Assembly (NCBI GenBank): GCA_028673005.1
Contig: CM054115.1
Location: 189,352,548 to 189,416,547 of the forward strand
Reading direction: 5' to 3'
Length of the DNA stretch: 64,000 nucleotides
Origin: Tanypteryx hageni
Taxonomy: Eukaryota > Arthropoda > Insecta > Odonata > Petaluridae
Part shown: positions 11,691 through 24,975 of the stretch, piece after piece
How positions within the stretch are numbered: the first letter of the stretch is position 1
Layout of the letters: every line of letters begins with the position of its first letter
Made by a program: the position numbers and the translations under genes
Notes under the pieces: model-generated
What the model was told of the DNA's origin: nothing
Databases searched by the model: none
What the model saw: the letters and a program-made list of their open reading frames with translations, nothing else

Positions 11691-14600
11691 GGAAATTATC
11701 AATCACGTCGAAGAGAGGGTAAATAACACTTTTTATGTTTTGTTACATAATGAAGGTTAAATTTTAAAAATGTTTCGGATTATAATTTTTAGCAAATTTA
11801 GACTGTTCACAGATGTGTTTTAAAAATTTTTGGTTAATTTTGTAAAATAAATGAACAATATAGAATACTTGGAAGCTTAACGTCCCCGTCTTATCTCACC
11901 TTCCCCTACATATCCATTTTTCGAAGTCCTTGTTTTTGCGTCCGCGACTGTTTGAAGTTGAGCTTGCGTGATAGACTATGATAAATATTCGTCTTTTACA
12001 ATTTACAGTAACATACGCTTTCATACATATCTGAGTAGCAACTGCCATAACGTTCTCAAGCTTGAATAAAGCAAAGCATTTATTGTTTTCATTCGCCAAT
12101 CAACGCGCTTCTCCACCTCTCCACACCCCAACTCATCTCCTTCGACCTCTGTTCCTCTATAACTCATTATTTCTACTAGCGTAATTGTCAGTCAAATATG
12201 ACGAGCATGAGTGGATTAGGCATTAAATTTAAGGCACTTCCCATTCTTCCTCCTTTTCTCTCTTCCTCTCACCCATCCTCCTCCCCCTCTCCCTCTTCTC
12301 TGACTCTTTTTTTCTTCCTCTCTCCCCCTCTCTTTCCTATTAAAGCATTCAAAGCACGCTCCCATTCGTATATAGTATAAGCATTGAGACGACAATAAAA
12401 TCTCAAGATTTTCCAATAATAATATTTAGAGGTATTACTTGAATCGTAGGCAAAATGTGGCGATAAAAATAATAAATGTTATTTATTTATCTTTAAACCG
12501 GTTTAGGTCCTAATATTCGTAAATGGCTTTTACTATAAGAATTAAACAATCCTGCCAAATTTCAATCTTCGGAAAGTTTGTTAAAAATAGCATAACAGTC
12601 AGTCATAAATAGTTCATATTTGTCTAGCGTGAACGGATTTTTTAACTCATTATTTAAAGAGATTCCAAGTACAAGTATTAAACATTCGCAATGTTTTATT
12701 CGTAGGAATTTCCATCTTTCATCTTCTGAGGGTGTTTGAATGCTAGGAGCCCTTTTTCTCAACATTAAACCTTAACTTAATGTTTTAATCTTTTTTAAGT
12801 GTTTTCTCCTTATTAAACAAAGGGACTCAAATCTACGTCTTCTCTTCTCCTTCTATCTCCAATTCTCTATCCTCTCTTTCCCTTCTCTCTCTCTCACACC
12901 TATTCTCCCTTCTCCCTATCCGTCCCCTTCCCTCTTACTAACCCTCTCCATTATCTCCTTCATCCTTCTTTTCATTATTCTTCTTTGTTTGCCTGATTTA
13001 AAAGCGAAACTCTGTCCTCTTCTCTCACACTTTATGCCCTGGTTACCATAGCAGCCCACGCACGCTCACATACGACCACTCTCTCTCTCCTTTGTTCGCT
13101 ATGAGTGATTAAAAAATATTTTACGTTTTTCGCGAGAATTTTCCCCTCGCGCTTTCAAAGCAAATATCCTTTTTTCTCCATCGCCCTGAAAAAAGCAACC
13201 TCAATTTATTATATTTTGAAATATCGTGTTTGTGAGCTATGCATCCGATTGTTCGTGTATCAATGTATGATATACCAATCGGGTTCGACAAAGCGGGGAA
13301 AAAATTCGACGCTACAGGCTGAAAATTGTAGAACAATATGTTTCAGCCAGCGTGACTACTTTTATAATTTATCATGCCAGTACATATTTCGAACCTTTGC
13401 GTTAATACGAAATGTAACGTATAAAAATGATACACCACGTTAGCTTCAGTGCGAACATAAATCAAAACGTAAGTGTAAAAATTAGCATTATCCCGAGGAG
13501 AAATACAAACTAAAACACGGGCAAAGTTCTTAAAAACCAAAGTGGTCATTCACTCTTTTGTTCTTAACTAAGATTGAATTTTAAGCGAATTTGCTATTTC
13601 ACTCAATTTCACTAGCATTTTATTCACAAAAGAGCCTCAAACTTCACTTGAGAGTAAACGCATGAAGCGATAGTTTGACCTCAGCCAAACTTTTCTTTAT
13701 TTTAAAACGCGTTACCTTATCGACCAATATGGTCTCTCTAAGTTACTACATATATTAATTTGCGCAATCATTTGAAATTTTATATCAATAAGAATATGTT
13801 AGTTTTAATTCAATAATGGAAGATGAGCATTTAATCTAATTAAAATATTTTCACTGAAAAAAGACAATAGACAAAAGACTTAGAAACGCATCCCGTTTTG
13901 CGTTCAAAATTATAATCGTTTTTAAATAATGACCACTCAAATATTTTTCCTCCTTTTATCTTGTTGCGTTCTCGATAGTTGCTATATTCTTTAAAAGGAA
14001 TAAATTCAGTTTCAGTTGCAAAGACCGTTCGATCTTTGATCTCTGGTATGTTTTTTCTGGTTTAAGAGGCCTTTTTTTACCTCGCCTCGCCATCATCCTT
14101 CCCTCATTTTTTGTTTTCCTCGCGGTGGAACGCATATATTCTGCAGTTTTTCGATCTTTGGAACACGTTAGCAGTTTGCACGAAATAAATTGAGCGCGCA
14201 CGTGATCCTTCTTAAGCAAAAATATTTATCTCCGACGGGAAAAACGGTCGCTTATTTATTTTTTTAATTAATACGTATTTTATCGATCGTCGAGGTTCGC
14301 AGGGTTTCGCGAGAATATACACAAAACATATGAAATTATTATCGGAAAACTTTAAAAGAAACTCAATATGTGAGTATTATGTTTACCTTCCCAAACATCT
14401 TTGATCTGTATTGTGGGAGCCTATGAAGTCATAATTTGAATAAAAGTTTGCTTCGAGCCACTGTACACATTGATGTGGCAGTGACCAAATATATGAGAAA
14501 TAAAGGCGAAAAATGTCACATGATAAATCTCTTGATGTGCCTTTTTTATGGCAAAAAATAGGACTGCAGTCTCCTTAACCATAAAAGGCGAAAATGATAC

Positions 14601-15090
14601 GTATCTTTTGAAGCACAACATTCTCTCATTTTGTAGTTTTAATGAAGTGTCGAGTTTGGGTTCCGGTTTTAATTTCATTAGAAAGTGGGCAAGGAATACC
14701 TTCAAGCGGTTTTATGATACTTTTTACGGTGTGGTTGATCTTAATTAGCTTTTCCGCCCCGAAACAAGAGCAAGGAAAATGGCGGATCCTCAAAATTCAA
14801 ATGGGAACAAGAAGAATCAAACTCAAAGGATCGACGCTTAGACCGAGTATTTTGATTTTTTTATCAATTCCATCATCTTGTTACATACTGGGGAGCTCAT
14901 TCTATGGAATTGTTGGAGTAATAGTTAATAATTCGAAAATTGGACAAAAACTTAGATTAATTGAAGAAAGGCTCAATTCATGCGAGCATCTCTTTTGGTG
15001 AAGGAGTTATTAATGAAGACGTTCAGTAATCACGCAATCCAACTAATCAGGCGCACACTTTAAATCGTTCAGTTTCCTTTGTATGGTCGT
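11691..15090. other. anonymous DNA with CT-rich tracts
   Basis: CT-rich low-complexity tracts occur at 12240-12345 and 12838-12990. The longest frame (14642-15001, 119 codons, plus) has hydrophobic stretches (FMILFTVWLILISF and ILIFLSIPSSCYILGSSFY), but I do not recognise a family and there is no splice or start context to support a gene. A receptor-like exon is possible but unsupported. The rest is AT-rich with no recognisable element ends. Confidence 0.45.
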
Positions 15091-15096
15091 TTATAT

Positions 15097-15416
15097 CAGT
15101 GGTGCCAACCTTTCCTATATGGCGGGCCGCATCGGTGGTTGCCAACCCTTCTGTGGGCCACATTGGAAGTTGCCAATTCTTCGGCGGGCAAGATTAGAGT
15201 TTAAATCGGGAATTCTGAGATATAAGTAAAAATCAAGTATATATAAAGTAGTTATAGTTAATATTTCGATACTAAAAGTATTATTATAAAAAATTTCATA
15301 AAAATATAAGAATGTGTCAAAGTTTTCGAATTGCTTTTTCATGATAGATTCGCGTGCCGCACAAAAACCCTTCGCGGGCCGCATTCGGCCCCCGGACCGT
15401 AAATTGGGCGCCACTG
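15097..15416. mobile_element. hAT-type MITE
   Basis: The 320-bp element begins CAGTGGTGCCAACC and ends GGGCGCCACTG, giving a CAGTGGYGCC terminal inverted repeat typical of hAT. Flanking octamers GTTTATAT (15089-15096) and ATTTATAA (15417-15424) agree at six of eight positions, an eroded duplication. 'gggccgcat' motifs occur near both ends. No transposase is present. Confidence 0.75.
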
Positions 15417-15870
15417 ATTTATAAGACTAAACGTTCAATTAAACAGAAACAAAATCTACAAAATCTTTTGGGGAGGTAATATTAGGAAAAAATAAATTGT
15501 AATGAAACGCTTCAATGCAGAATGACAATTATTCACTGCAAACACAACAGCAGTGCGCCATTAAAATAAAAATGTATGAAATGGAAAGGTAATTTTTCTC
15601 TAAAATCACAAGATAACGAAAGAGTAGAAGACGTGAATTGAATTAAATTAAGAGTTTAAATGAGGGTGGAAGAGTTTAAATGAGTAGATAAAATATGTGG
15701 CGGTGAAAATTAAACCATACTCAAAGTATTCACTCTAATTTTCATAGAAGTGGGCCTCCGCTATTTTCCCAACTTATTTTTTCCGAAAACTCTTCATTTA
15801 AAATATAAAAAAATGCTGCATATAAAATATTCAATTAGGATTGCTTCACCGAAGCACTTTTTAAAACAAA

Positions 15871-15931
<61 letters not shown>
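15871..15931. repeat. (TA)n microsatellite
   Basis: About 60 bp of nearly pure TA dinucleotides. Cruciform-prone simple sequence. Confidence 0.97.
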
Positions 15932-15933
<2 letters not shown>

Positions 15934-17400
15934 ATCAGAGACCGGAACATTATTGTTTATACCTAGGTTACATATGTTTACCTAAATCTATTGTACTAGT
16001 GACTTGTTGCAGCTAATGCTGCAAGAAACTGAGGGGAACAGATTAATAAATTATAATATTTTAAATAATCATAATTTCATTTATAAATGTTATATAATTA
16101 TAATAATTACAAATTACAAATATAATACAATATAAAATAAAAACTAAGATAAATAAAAGATATAATAACTATAATATAATAAATAAATAAATAACAGCTT
16201 AAATCGATAATTCAACACATTATAATTGATTACTATCAATTATTTAATTCTTCTTCTTCCATTTCTTTTTCTCTTATTTCTTTACTTCCAATAATTTTCC
16301 TTGCCCCCCACAGCCGTAAGCTTTCGAATGAGCGTCTCTAATTGTAAGTGCTACCGTTCTCTCACAATTTCAATTAGGTCTTATATTATGGGTAACTTAC
16401 CGATATTTAGATTTTAGCACTAATATCCACTTATTAGTTTATCAATATTTTTCTCTTCTCTTTTATACAAAACTTTCTACCTTAGCAGAAAATGCTTTTA
16501 ATGTACCTTTCCAGAACTTTTATTGTGGCAAAAACTATAAACAAACTATTATTGTTGTTCGTAGCAACGGGTATAAACAAAGTACGTTTTATTTAGTTCT
16601 GGCATATACGTACCGGAAGCATTTCCATTAATAGGAACGATTGTCTACATTACTATTTGTAAGAACATCTATATCACGTATGCATTTTCTCTTAATTTTT
16701 CTTTGTATCTTCCTTACTGTTTCATTTTCGTAATACCCGTGCGTTGGTAATTTAACTCTTCTGGCATTTCCCGTGCTCATCAAAACGGCAAATAAATAGT
16801 ATCTCTTTAAAGTAAATGCCAACCAATGGGGATTGGTGTATGACTTTTCATATTTGCATTTTAAAATTCATTACAATAGCAATAGCTTGACAAACTCGGA
16901 ATTTTAAAAATTCCACATTTAACTCAAAAATATGTTTTAAACACTAACATTTTACGTTTGCCGAAAAGAAATAATGGGCTAAGACGAGATCCTCTTTAAT
17001 TTATTTAATGGTAAATAATTAATACTTTCCTTAAAACCCTTATATATTTATTCATTTAAGATTTATTTCAAAAGATTTTAGTTCAGAAAAGTAATTAAGA
17101 CAAATTGTTTTGATGATTATTAATTACACAGTTTTAGTTCATCTGTAAAATTAAAATAATTGTTTAAAAATTGAAATTACTTCTCGACAGGAAAGACAAC
17201 TTATAATAAGATACTGACAGATAATGTTATTTACCGAGAAATCCTTTTCGTAATTTACGATTTCAACGGTTTTGCTGGTATTACTATTATAAAATTTGAA
17301 AGCAAATCATGATCAATAATATTTTTTGTTGTAAATGACCTAATTAAAACTGTTGTACATGCAAAACAAGTAACAGGCTCTCTATTTCAATTATAATTGC
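15932..17400. other. very AT-rich DNA, no recognised feature
   Basis: Strings of TAAATA and ATAATT with no frame of note. A 'ttgcttcaccgaagc' block just before the TA tract (15841-15855) recurs at 17398-17413, so the intervening DNA may be bounded by or inserted into one dispersed repeat. Confidence 0.5.
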
Positions 17401-17835
17401 TTCACCGAAGCCCTTTTTAGGCTGGTTTTCAAAGGAAACATAGCCTTATGAAATGGTCCTGTCTGTGTGTGTGTGTCCCTTACTAACAACTTTTGCATCA
17501 ATGAACCGATTTTCATGAAACTTGGTATGAGGCTCGTGCTGCCAGCGTCCACCTCCGAGCTATATTTTATTTGGCGAAGATTAAAGTCCAGGATTCAATT
17601 CCAGGAATGTTTTTTCCCTATTTGTTTTACATAGGATGGTGCAGAGATGTTTTCTTTAATACTTTAAAATATCAAAAAATTGTAATATCGAAGCGAGTTT
17701 TGTATTGTTCTAAGAGGAAAAAATGTAGATATTAATTCTTATCACCGAATTTTTATAATTGATCGTATTTTTTTTAATTTATACTAAAGCGTAGCGTTTT
17801 TGCTTTTTAAATCACATTTTATCGGATTGTTGCCA
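17401..17835 (+). repeat. dispersed non-coding repeat C, copy 1
   Basis: The 17605-17835 part matches 59510-59752 over more than 200 bp. Shared blocks include 'tttgttttac', 'gcagagat', 'ttttctttaat', 'gatcgtatttt' and 'attttatcggattgttg'. The upstream part has a (GT)n patch followed by 'aaccgattttcatgaaact'. No coding potential. Confidence 0.75.
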
Positions 17836-18397
17836 TGGAGACGATTATTAGCCAACTCGCATTGAACATAGACGAGTGAACAAATGGGATATCGGAGATA
17901 TTCATGAGCGAATTGAGAAATTGTTTCAATTTTCAAAACTATTGGTTTTAGCGACGATTGCTCCGCATTAAATCAGACATAATGGACAAATTTTTCGCCT
18001 CATTTGAAATATCCGATGCTATTTTTGTCATATATATTGCATTTCGCTCGTTTAGTGCCATTCCAATCCGTTTTATTGTGTGCAACATCTATCACGCGAA
18101 GCAGGCGTGTATTCCACAAGAAATCACGCTCACACATTTCAGCTTCAGATACTGAAATTCTACTCCATAGATCGTATAGATGAAATTCGATGCTTTCTCC
18201 CTGCCTTTCCAGAAGTTAATAGCGGATCATTTATTCTGATTAAGCTCTGCCTGCCATTCATCACCCTGCACGGAAATTGCTTCGAGGTAATTCTGCAGAG
18301 ACGCCCGGTGTCCTGATAGCATAACGTCGTATTTGCGAAGTCGTCGTCCGCAAAGAGTAACGATCAGATGTAATTGACGCGTTCCAAGGACAAAAAT
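17836..18397. other. anonymous DNA between two dispersed repeats
   Basis: Short overlapping plus-strand frames (17958-18316) have no recognisable domain. No transposon ends are seen. Confidence 0.45.
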
Positions 18398-19056
18398 CTA
18401 ATGTTGCCACCACATGACTACTTTCTCCATATCTGTAATATTTCTAAAAATACCAAATAGGTTGCACAGTAATAAATATTTTAAGAAACTGCAAGAACAA
18501 AGAACAGAAATAAACTCCTGATATTGGATATAGCCACAAAGTTCCAACAATTAAGAAAAAAAAGGAGCGTTACTAAGACGTAACTAAGCGTCAATTGTTA
18601 ACAAAAATCGTCGGTAGGAGGCGTGGTGGCGCCAGCTAAAAATATAAGATATCTCTTAAACAATGCATTATATGGAAAAATGTTTTCAACAAAGGTTGTA
18701 GAATATTAAATTTTCTACAACTTTTATTCCAAATCAAATATTAAAGCAAATATTTCAAAATGACGGATAAGTGACAAAAGTAAACACCCACTTCCGGTTG
18801 AACAATTTTTAACTAAAACTAATCCGTTCTTCTGATTTTTATCAAAATGTTAAATATAAAATTTCGCGTTGGCCTGATTAATAGTTTTTGAGTTAGAGCA
18901 CCTACAAAAAAGCTATCACATACACACAGACATCGAGAAAATGGTCAAAACGTATTCAGGGGACCTCAAAACGTGTATTTCCGTTAAAATCTCGAAGTCG
19001 ATTTTTTTCATGAAAACAATACTTTCCCCTATACTACGCATGGGGAAAGTAAAAAC
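18398..19056 (+). repeat. unnamed dispersed repeat X, copy 1
   Basis: About 660 bp matching 54914-55642 in opposite orientation. It begins with 'gttgccaccacatgac' and passes through 'gttactaagacgtaacta', 'cacccacttccgg' and 'gtgtatttccgtt'. It ends in a stem-loop with ACTTTCCCC (19021-19029) pairing with GGGGAAAGT (19042-19050), followed by an A run. A related 3' end is at 42640-42757. There is no open frame; it is likely a non-autonomous mobile element of unknown class. Confidence 0.8.
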
Positions 19057-19776
19057 TTGTCTTACACATTCGCCTGTGGAAGACAATGCGCAACTTGGAT
19101 TTTCGGAACTCTTCTTATCTTACCGATTGATCCCGTATCTCTAAAGTTTTTATCTTTAAAATGGAATCCATCCGTTTATTTTTCTGTCCATTTCGCAATA
19201 TAATGGACCAAACTTTAAAATAGACTGCATGAACTTTTCCCACTAAAACTTCCGTCCTAGCTTTCTTTAACTCAAATCAGTGGTTACTTTATAATTTAAA
19301 CTTCTAACTCCTTAATTTTCACAGAACTGGAATAGTATTAAAAACGGAGTTTAAATCATAGAATAATTATAAAATAATATGCTCAACTTCTTTCTTTATT
19401 TTTAAAAGGAAAAATATTAGCTGCTGACGTGAGAATAATGTTTCACTTCCTTTGCGAGTAATACATGTAACTTCGATCCTACAAAAGCATTGATAATAAC
19501 TTATCTTAAATTCTTACAAATATGTCCTCTATAGGTCTACAAAATGTTAGAAAGATTTCTTTTTAATGTTAACTGTTCTCTGTTCTATATTGTAACAAGC
19601 ACCGCCACATATTTTCAGCAAAGCTTTAATTCAAAATTGATTTATCCACTTGCAATCCTTATCATTCCCATTCTTATGATAGGATTTTTTAAGTTATACA
19701 CGGTGGCTCTAGTTTTCTGACGCGCATCAATTAATTACACTCCCTAGCTCCTTTTTTCACATTAACAATGTACGAA
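19057..19776. other. anonymous AT-rich DNA
   Basis: No recognisable coding region, repeat end or RNA gene. Confidence 0.5.
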
Positions 19777-19784
19777 TGTCAAAC

Positions 19785-19887
19785 TAGTGCTGCTGGCTCG
19801 AGCTAACTCGAGCCGAACGGTTCGAGCTTACTCGCTAATATACACTCGGCTCGAGCTTTTGAAAATGGTCGAGTTTCAGCAGCTCTA
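19785..19887. mobile_element. 103-bp hAT-type micro-MITE with perfect TSD
   Basis: The ends are TAGTGCTGCTGG and CAGCAGCTCTA, an inverted repeat TAGNGCTGCTG. They are flanked by identical octamers TGTCAAAC at 19777-19784 and 19888-19895. The body is several inverted and direct copies of 'gctcgag' that would fold into a hairpin. Confidence 0.88.
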
Positions 19888-19895
19888 TGTCAAAC

Positions 19896-22800
19896 GTTCT
19901 CTCCATGTTTAAATTTAAAAATATAACATCGCCATAAGAAAGGATATTTCTAGACATATGTCGTCTCCTCTGAAGATGAAGATGGATCCTGAGGGAGGAA
20001 AATGGAGACGAGGCGCTTGTTTGCTTGCTTCTAGAATCTGGGAAACTCGAGAATAATTCGTGGTGCGCTTCCATGAAATGTCTCTCCAAAAATAGATCGG
20101 TGATTGCTTCGATATTTGATGATAAGGCATTTTCAAACGCCTCGTCTCAAGCCTATCAGAGTAATTTATATTTATATTTTGACAGCATTTATACAATCGC
20201 CATTTGTATTTAAGTATTAATTGCATTAATCGAATCGCACGGGGGTAGAATCGATCATTTCGAAGACGTTTTATGCAACGAAGAGTCAAAATATTTTGTT
20301 GAAACTTCGAAAAGGCATCAACCTCAAAGAAAGCTTAAAACCATACTGGAAATCCTAATACTATAGTTCGGTTATTGCGTGTTAAAAATTTTTACATTGA
20401 TTATTATCTCTTATTCGTTCAATTATCTCTATCTAACACCGGTGGGAAAACTCCTTCAGCCAACCCACCGATGATAAATCGAGCCATAAGTTAATCAAGC
20501 CACCAACCTTTATATCTATCTCAATTATCCACCTTTAAAGTATAACCAATGCTAAGAAGAACGTTCCGAAGGCCTCATCTTGTAGATCCCCGCTTTAGCG
20601 GCGATTTATACTAAAGCACTTGATCGGCAAAAGTGATGTTCACAAGTATTCTGTACTTCATTTGACCCTATCGAGGTGCTGCTTAAGATACAAATGCGGT
20701 AAAACTACGCTCCATAAAGTTCAATGGAATAACTTCGATATAAGAATATAAAACAATTATCATTGAAATTAAATCTTAAACTCATAATGATTAAGATGGG
20801 GCTTGAGCTACTTCGTTTATCAAGCGCTGCTCCTGCTGCTCAAATAAAACTATAAATTATTAACGACGCTTTTAGGTGTATTTCTGTTATTAACTGAGAT
20901 AAATTTGTGAGAGTAATGTATGCGATGGAAAATCCCGGAAACTCGGAAGCACCGCGCGCTCTCAAAGCATCCTCTTCGGTGTGTCTATATGCCATTTTTA
21001 GTTCCTGTGAAGTGGACGAGAGAGAGAAAGAGGTGGAGGGCGGTTGTACAAGTCTGTTATATCGGGCAAATGTTGACAGAATCAGTATAAAAACCAAATG
21101 AAGTAGCGGTGGTGCACGGCTATGTGACTAGCAGCAGTAATGAGCATCAGGATTGATTTTCACGCATAGATGCCTATAATTATTTAATAAATAATTCGTA
21201 GTTTCCATCTTCGTCGAATTCATTGAACAAGATGGGGAAATGGATTGAGAGTCAGATTTATCAAAGCGACGACGTTTATAATTGTTAAGACATCTAAAAT
21301 TTTAACGCCGACAATAACCTAAATGACAGACTGTCTAACTTAATGTTTTTTCGTTGTATCGAAATAATTTTTGCTCTTTGGTCGACAGCTGGAGTACTCA
21401 AGTCGGAAATTTTTAAAAATTCATATTATTTTTAACAAATATGAGTAATTTTTAGAAATTCTAGAATGGAACTGGTGTACAAAGTAAATTAATTGGAAGT
21501 TTAAACTATATAAAAAAGAGAATTTGTAAGAGATTTGGTAAATCTTTCAAAGCACTTCTGTGAACTTTATTTTTCATTAAGACTTTATAAATGTATTTTA
21601 TAAATATATCTACGAAAACCTTTCGAAAAGTTTATAATAAATTTACTTTAGAAATATCAAACTTAAAACATTGCGGGACAGTTTCAGTAATAATTTTTCA
21701 TAGGAGATTTAAAGTTGATTGCTCTCTTTAAATAAAAAACTGAAGTATCATGTTTAAGGTAAATTTGAAAGTATATTTCGAAATAAAATACAAATCGCTC
21801 AAAGTTTGAAATGGTTCTTGAGCTGTAAAGAAAGCTACACTGACTGTCATGAATCAACTTTGCAACCTCCGCTACACACCACCTTGACAGAACTACATAA
21901 AAGAGAAAACACACAGGAACTCCCACTCTGATGAATGGAATAATCGTCCGAATCAACATTTCCCTCGTCCTCGCATGGCGATTGCGAAACGATGCTCTAA
22001 AAGATTTCATTACAACTCTTGACCATCCCCTCCCTCCTCCCCCTTAATTTCACCCCACCTCCTACCCCTGACTCCTTACTGCCTCCTACCCCTTCCCTCA
22101 AGGTCCTACTCCTTTGCGTGCCTACTGTTTCCGCCAGCATTGAGCTAGAAGCCGAGGAAGAAAGAGCTCACCTGCCCGTTCTGCCGGAATCTCGCCGAGG
22201 CTTGAGTTACTTTTCGCATTTAACTTATTCATCCTTCTAAAAGGCGGTCTTTGTTGGACGCAATGGGATAATACGCCGCACAGGATGAGGGGTAGTCTCA
22301 TTCATAATGAAACGCATTGTTAGTTCTTTCCCTCGTATAAACCGTGGATCTAAAAGGGCGTGTGGGATTTGTCTATTGTAAATCTATTTTGTTCCAAAGG
22401 ATTAGTTGATTTTTTATGCCTAAAACAGGCATATTCTTGGATAGTATGAAAAATCCTAGTCTAAAAAAACCGCTAATTTGCTCCTAAATCAGATTATGAA
22501 AGGTAAAACAACTTTCGCAATCGAATAAAAGATGTAGTGCGATCTTTTATTGACTCCATAGATCTTTTTATGTAAAAAAAATTAATTTTATTTTAAGAAT
22601 TGCTATTAATCCATCCACAGATTTTATTTGATCATGCTAATGGATTTTTTGGGGAACAATCCGTATTTCTTTTATCCACCGGAAACGAGAATTTACATTC
22701 CCAAATCATAGCTTTTAAGAGATTTTAAAAACCGTAGAAAGTCTCTGATATTTCAGGAAAAATTATATTAAATGGTAATTTCTAATTTCACATACTCCTA

Positions 22801-24275
22801 AATAAGCTCTGTATTATGATGACTATCTTTTCATAAGGCAACATCACAATTTACTAATGGATAAATTGTTCATCATAATCAAATTACTAATAATTTTATA
22901 GCTATAGCCCCAAACTTCAAAAAATTTTAAAAATACAATGAGGCAGCAAGAAAACTTGTGTGGTAGATATGCCTGAGTCGCATAATGTATAATAATATTG
23001 AAATTTTAATTTTCTCTCAGGATTTATTCTTTTTACACCTGATATTTTAACATGAATATGAAAATATTATTACTCCTATGCAACTGGAAATAACTTCTGC
23101 CAAATAAATTGTGGAAAGCAATATATCAGTGTTATTCATACCATAAATTTTATATATTTCAGTTTCCAACTGTAACTCCTGAAACAATTACTGTCTGGAA
23201 AACTATATGTTATTTTGGATGTCACCATTTGGATAAAATAATGAATAAACATAAATTATTGAGCAGGGTAATAATTTTGAAATTTTAACTTTCTCCAAAG
23301 ACGTATTTTTCCAGGGTAAAACCTTTTTCTCCCGTGGCATAATATCATAAGCATTAATATACACATAATAAGAACAGCATTTTACCAGAACGAATATTTT
23401 CTCTTGTTTGTTCTGTATAGACTGGGTTCATTCTGGTAGCCGTTTACAAAAGGAGTCCTTTCTTCACTTTGAGAAAAATGTCCCTCCTGGTATAAATAAA
23501 TGTTATATTAATTTATACTTTTTAATAATTTACAAGGAACGTAAGGCTTTCTTTTATTTCTAAAGCGACACTCAAAAAAATAAATTTACATTTAATGCGC
23601 CCATTGCATGCAGCACATTGTTAGCAGTATTCTAAGAAATATCGTATGAACGAGTCACGCAAACGACCGAATTCCGTGAAAGAGATACTCGGATTTTGAA
23701 CGCTAAACCATATTCTCTTGTCGTATCACTAGACCAAAAATCTCTATAATTAGACGTATGTGTGTTTTTATGTGTATGTGCGTGCACGGGTTTACGTCTG
23801 TGTAATGGTAAAACAAGATATGTGTAGCAAAAAGGTGTTGGAGAAATGCCACAAAATCACTAGGAACGTTATAATGCACTAAATTTCTCCACCTGAAGAA
23901 ACAAACTGGATTGTTCGGTGATGTAATGATCGTCACAAGCTGTAAAATTTACCCTGGAGTCCTTCATTTCTTTCTCATATAACTATTATTCGAGTCTTCA
24001 TTATGACTCACTAAAACCTTCAAATTCGCCAAATAAATCGTCTTCATTCGCTTCCACAATCATGCATTCACTCGATCCAGCCATGGTCAATATTAACTTA
24101 TTGATACTATTTTTCAGTTTCTTTGTTTAATTTATCCTTCGTGTATCTCTAATTCATTAAATAGGATTCTGATTGGTTTCAAGATTGTACTGATTACTAT
24201 ACGGGTAAATACGAAATCCAGTGCGCTTTACTTACCGAGGTTGCTGGAATCGAGACGTTCGACCCCGATAATGTA
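19896..24275. other. large anonymous region
   Basis: 4.4 kb in which I find no domain, no transposon terminus and no RNA gene. Frames are short and have no convincing homology (e.g. 19915-20289 minus; 21684-22010 minus; 22019-22240 plus, proline-rich). The sequence could be intronic or intergenic. Confidence 0.5.
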
Positions 24276-24712
24276 TCCATCCTCTCTCTCTCTCCCTCTT
24301 CCCCTCCCTCTCTCCCCCTCTCACTCCCTCTCACTCTCCCTCTCACACACAAGGGGTCAAATGTAAGAATGGACCTTATGGTCTAAATTTCGCCCGAATA
24401 CAGACGAATATCTATCTATCCCCCTAACTCTCCCTCTCACTCTCCCCCTCACTCTTCCCCTCACTCTCTCCCTCTCTCACTCTCACCCCCTCTCTCTCAC
24501 CCTCTCTCTCACCCTCTCTACCCTCCCCCCCTCTCTCCCCCTCTCAGAGGAGAAAGAGAGGATAAAGAGAAGGAGAAAGAGAAGAAGCAGGGGAGAAAGA
24601 GAGAAGAAAGAGTAAAGGAGAAAATAGAAGAAACAGGAGAAAGAGAAGAAACAGAGAAAGAGTAAGAGAGGAGAAAGAGAGAAGGAAAAGGGGAAATAGA
24701 GGAGAAAGAGGG
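24276..24712. repeat. polypyrimidine tract abutting polypurine tract
   Basis: 24276-24540 is almost all CT/CCCT, interrupted by 'acacacaagggg' and a 50-bp unique island. At 24541 it switches abruptly to GAGAAAGA-type purines until 24712. The two blocks are imperfect reverse complements, so a long hairpin or triplex is possible. The island 'aaatgtaagaatgga...tttcgccc' (24360-24395) resembles 59802-59840, which is also embedded in CT tracts. Confidence 0.9.
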
Positions 24713-24829
24713 AGGTACCGGTCGAGCCCGCTCTTCCTCAGATGATTTTTGTCCGCTCTCTCGCATGGGTTAAGCCGGTTCTTCGCGGAAGCACACACCT
24801 CGAAGGAAAGATCCTACCGTCCTTCCACT

Positions 24830-24975
24830 CCCTCCCTCCTCCCTCTTTCCTTCTCATTCTCTCCTCCCTCCTTCTCCCTTCCTCCTTCTCACTCCCTCCT
24901 ACTCCTCTCCTACTCCTCTCTTTTTCCTTCTCCCTCTCCCTCCATAACTCCTCCCCTCCCTTCCACTCTGTTTTA
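24830..24975. repeat. CT/CCT low-complexity tract
   Basis: A pyrimidine run of CCTCC, CTTCTC and CCCTC units. Frames through it on both strands are compositional artefacts. Confidence 0.93.

Noticed and set aside
14548..15001. Hydrophobic frames resembling a membrane-protein exon
   Set aside because: Overlapping frames, no recognisable family motif, no paired splice sites. Kept only as a note in the anonymous region.
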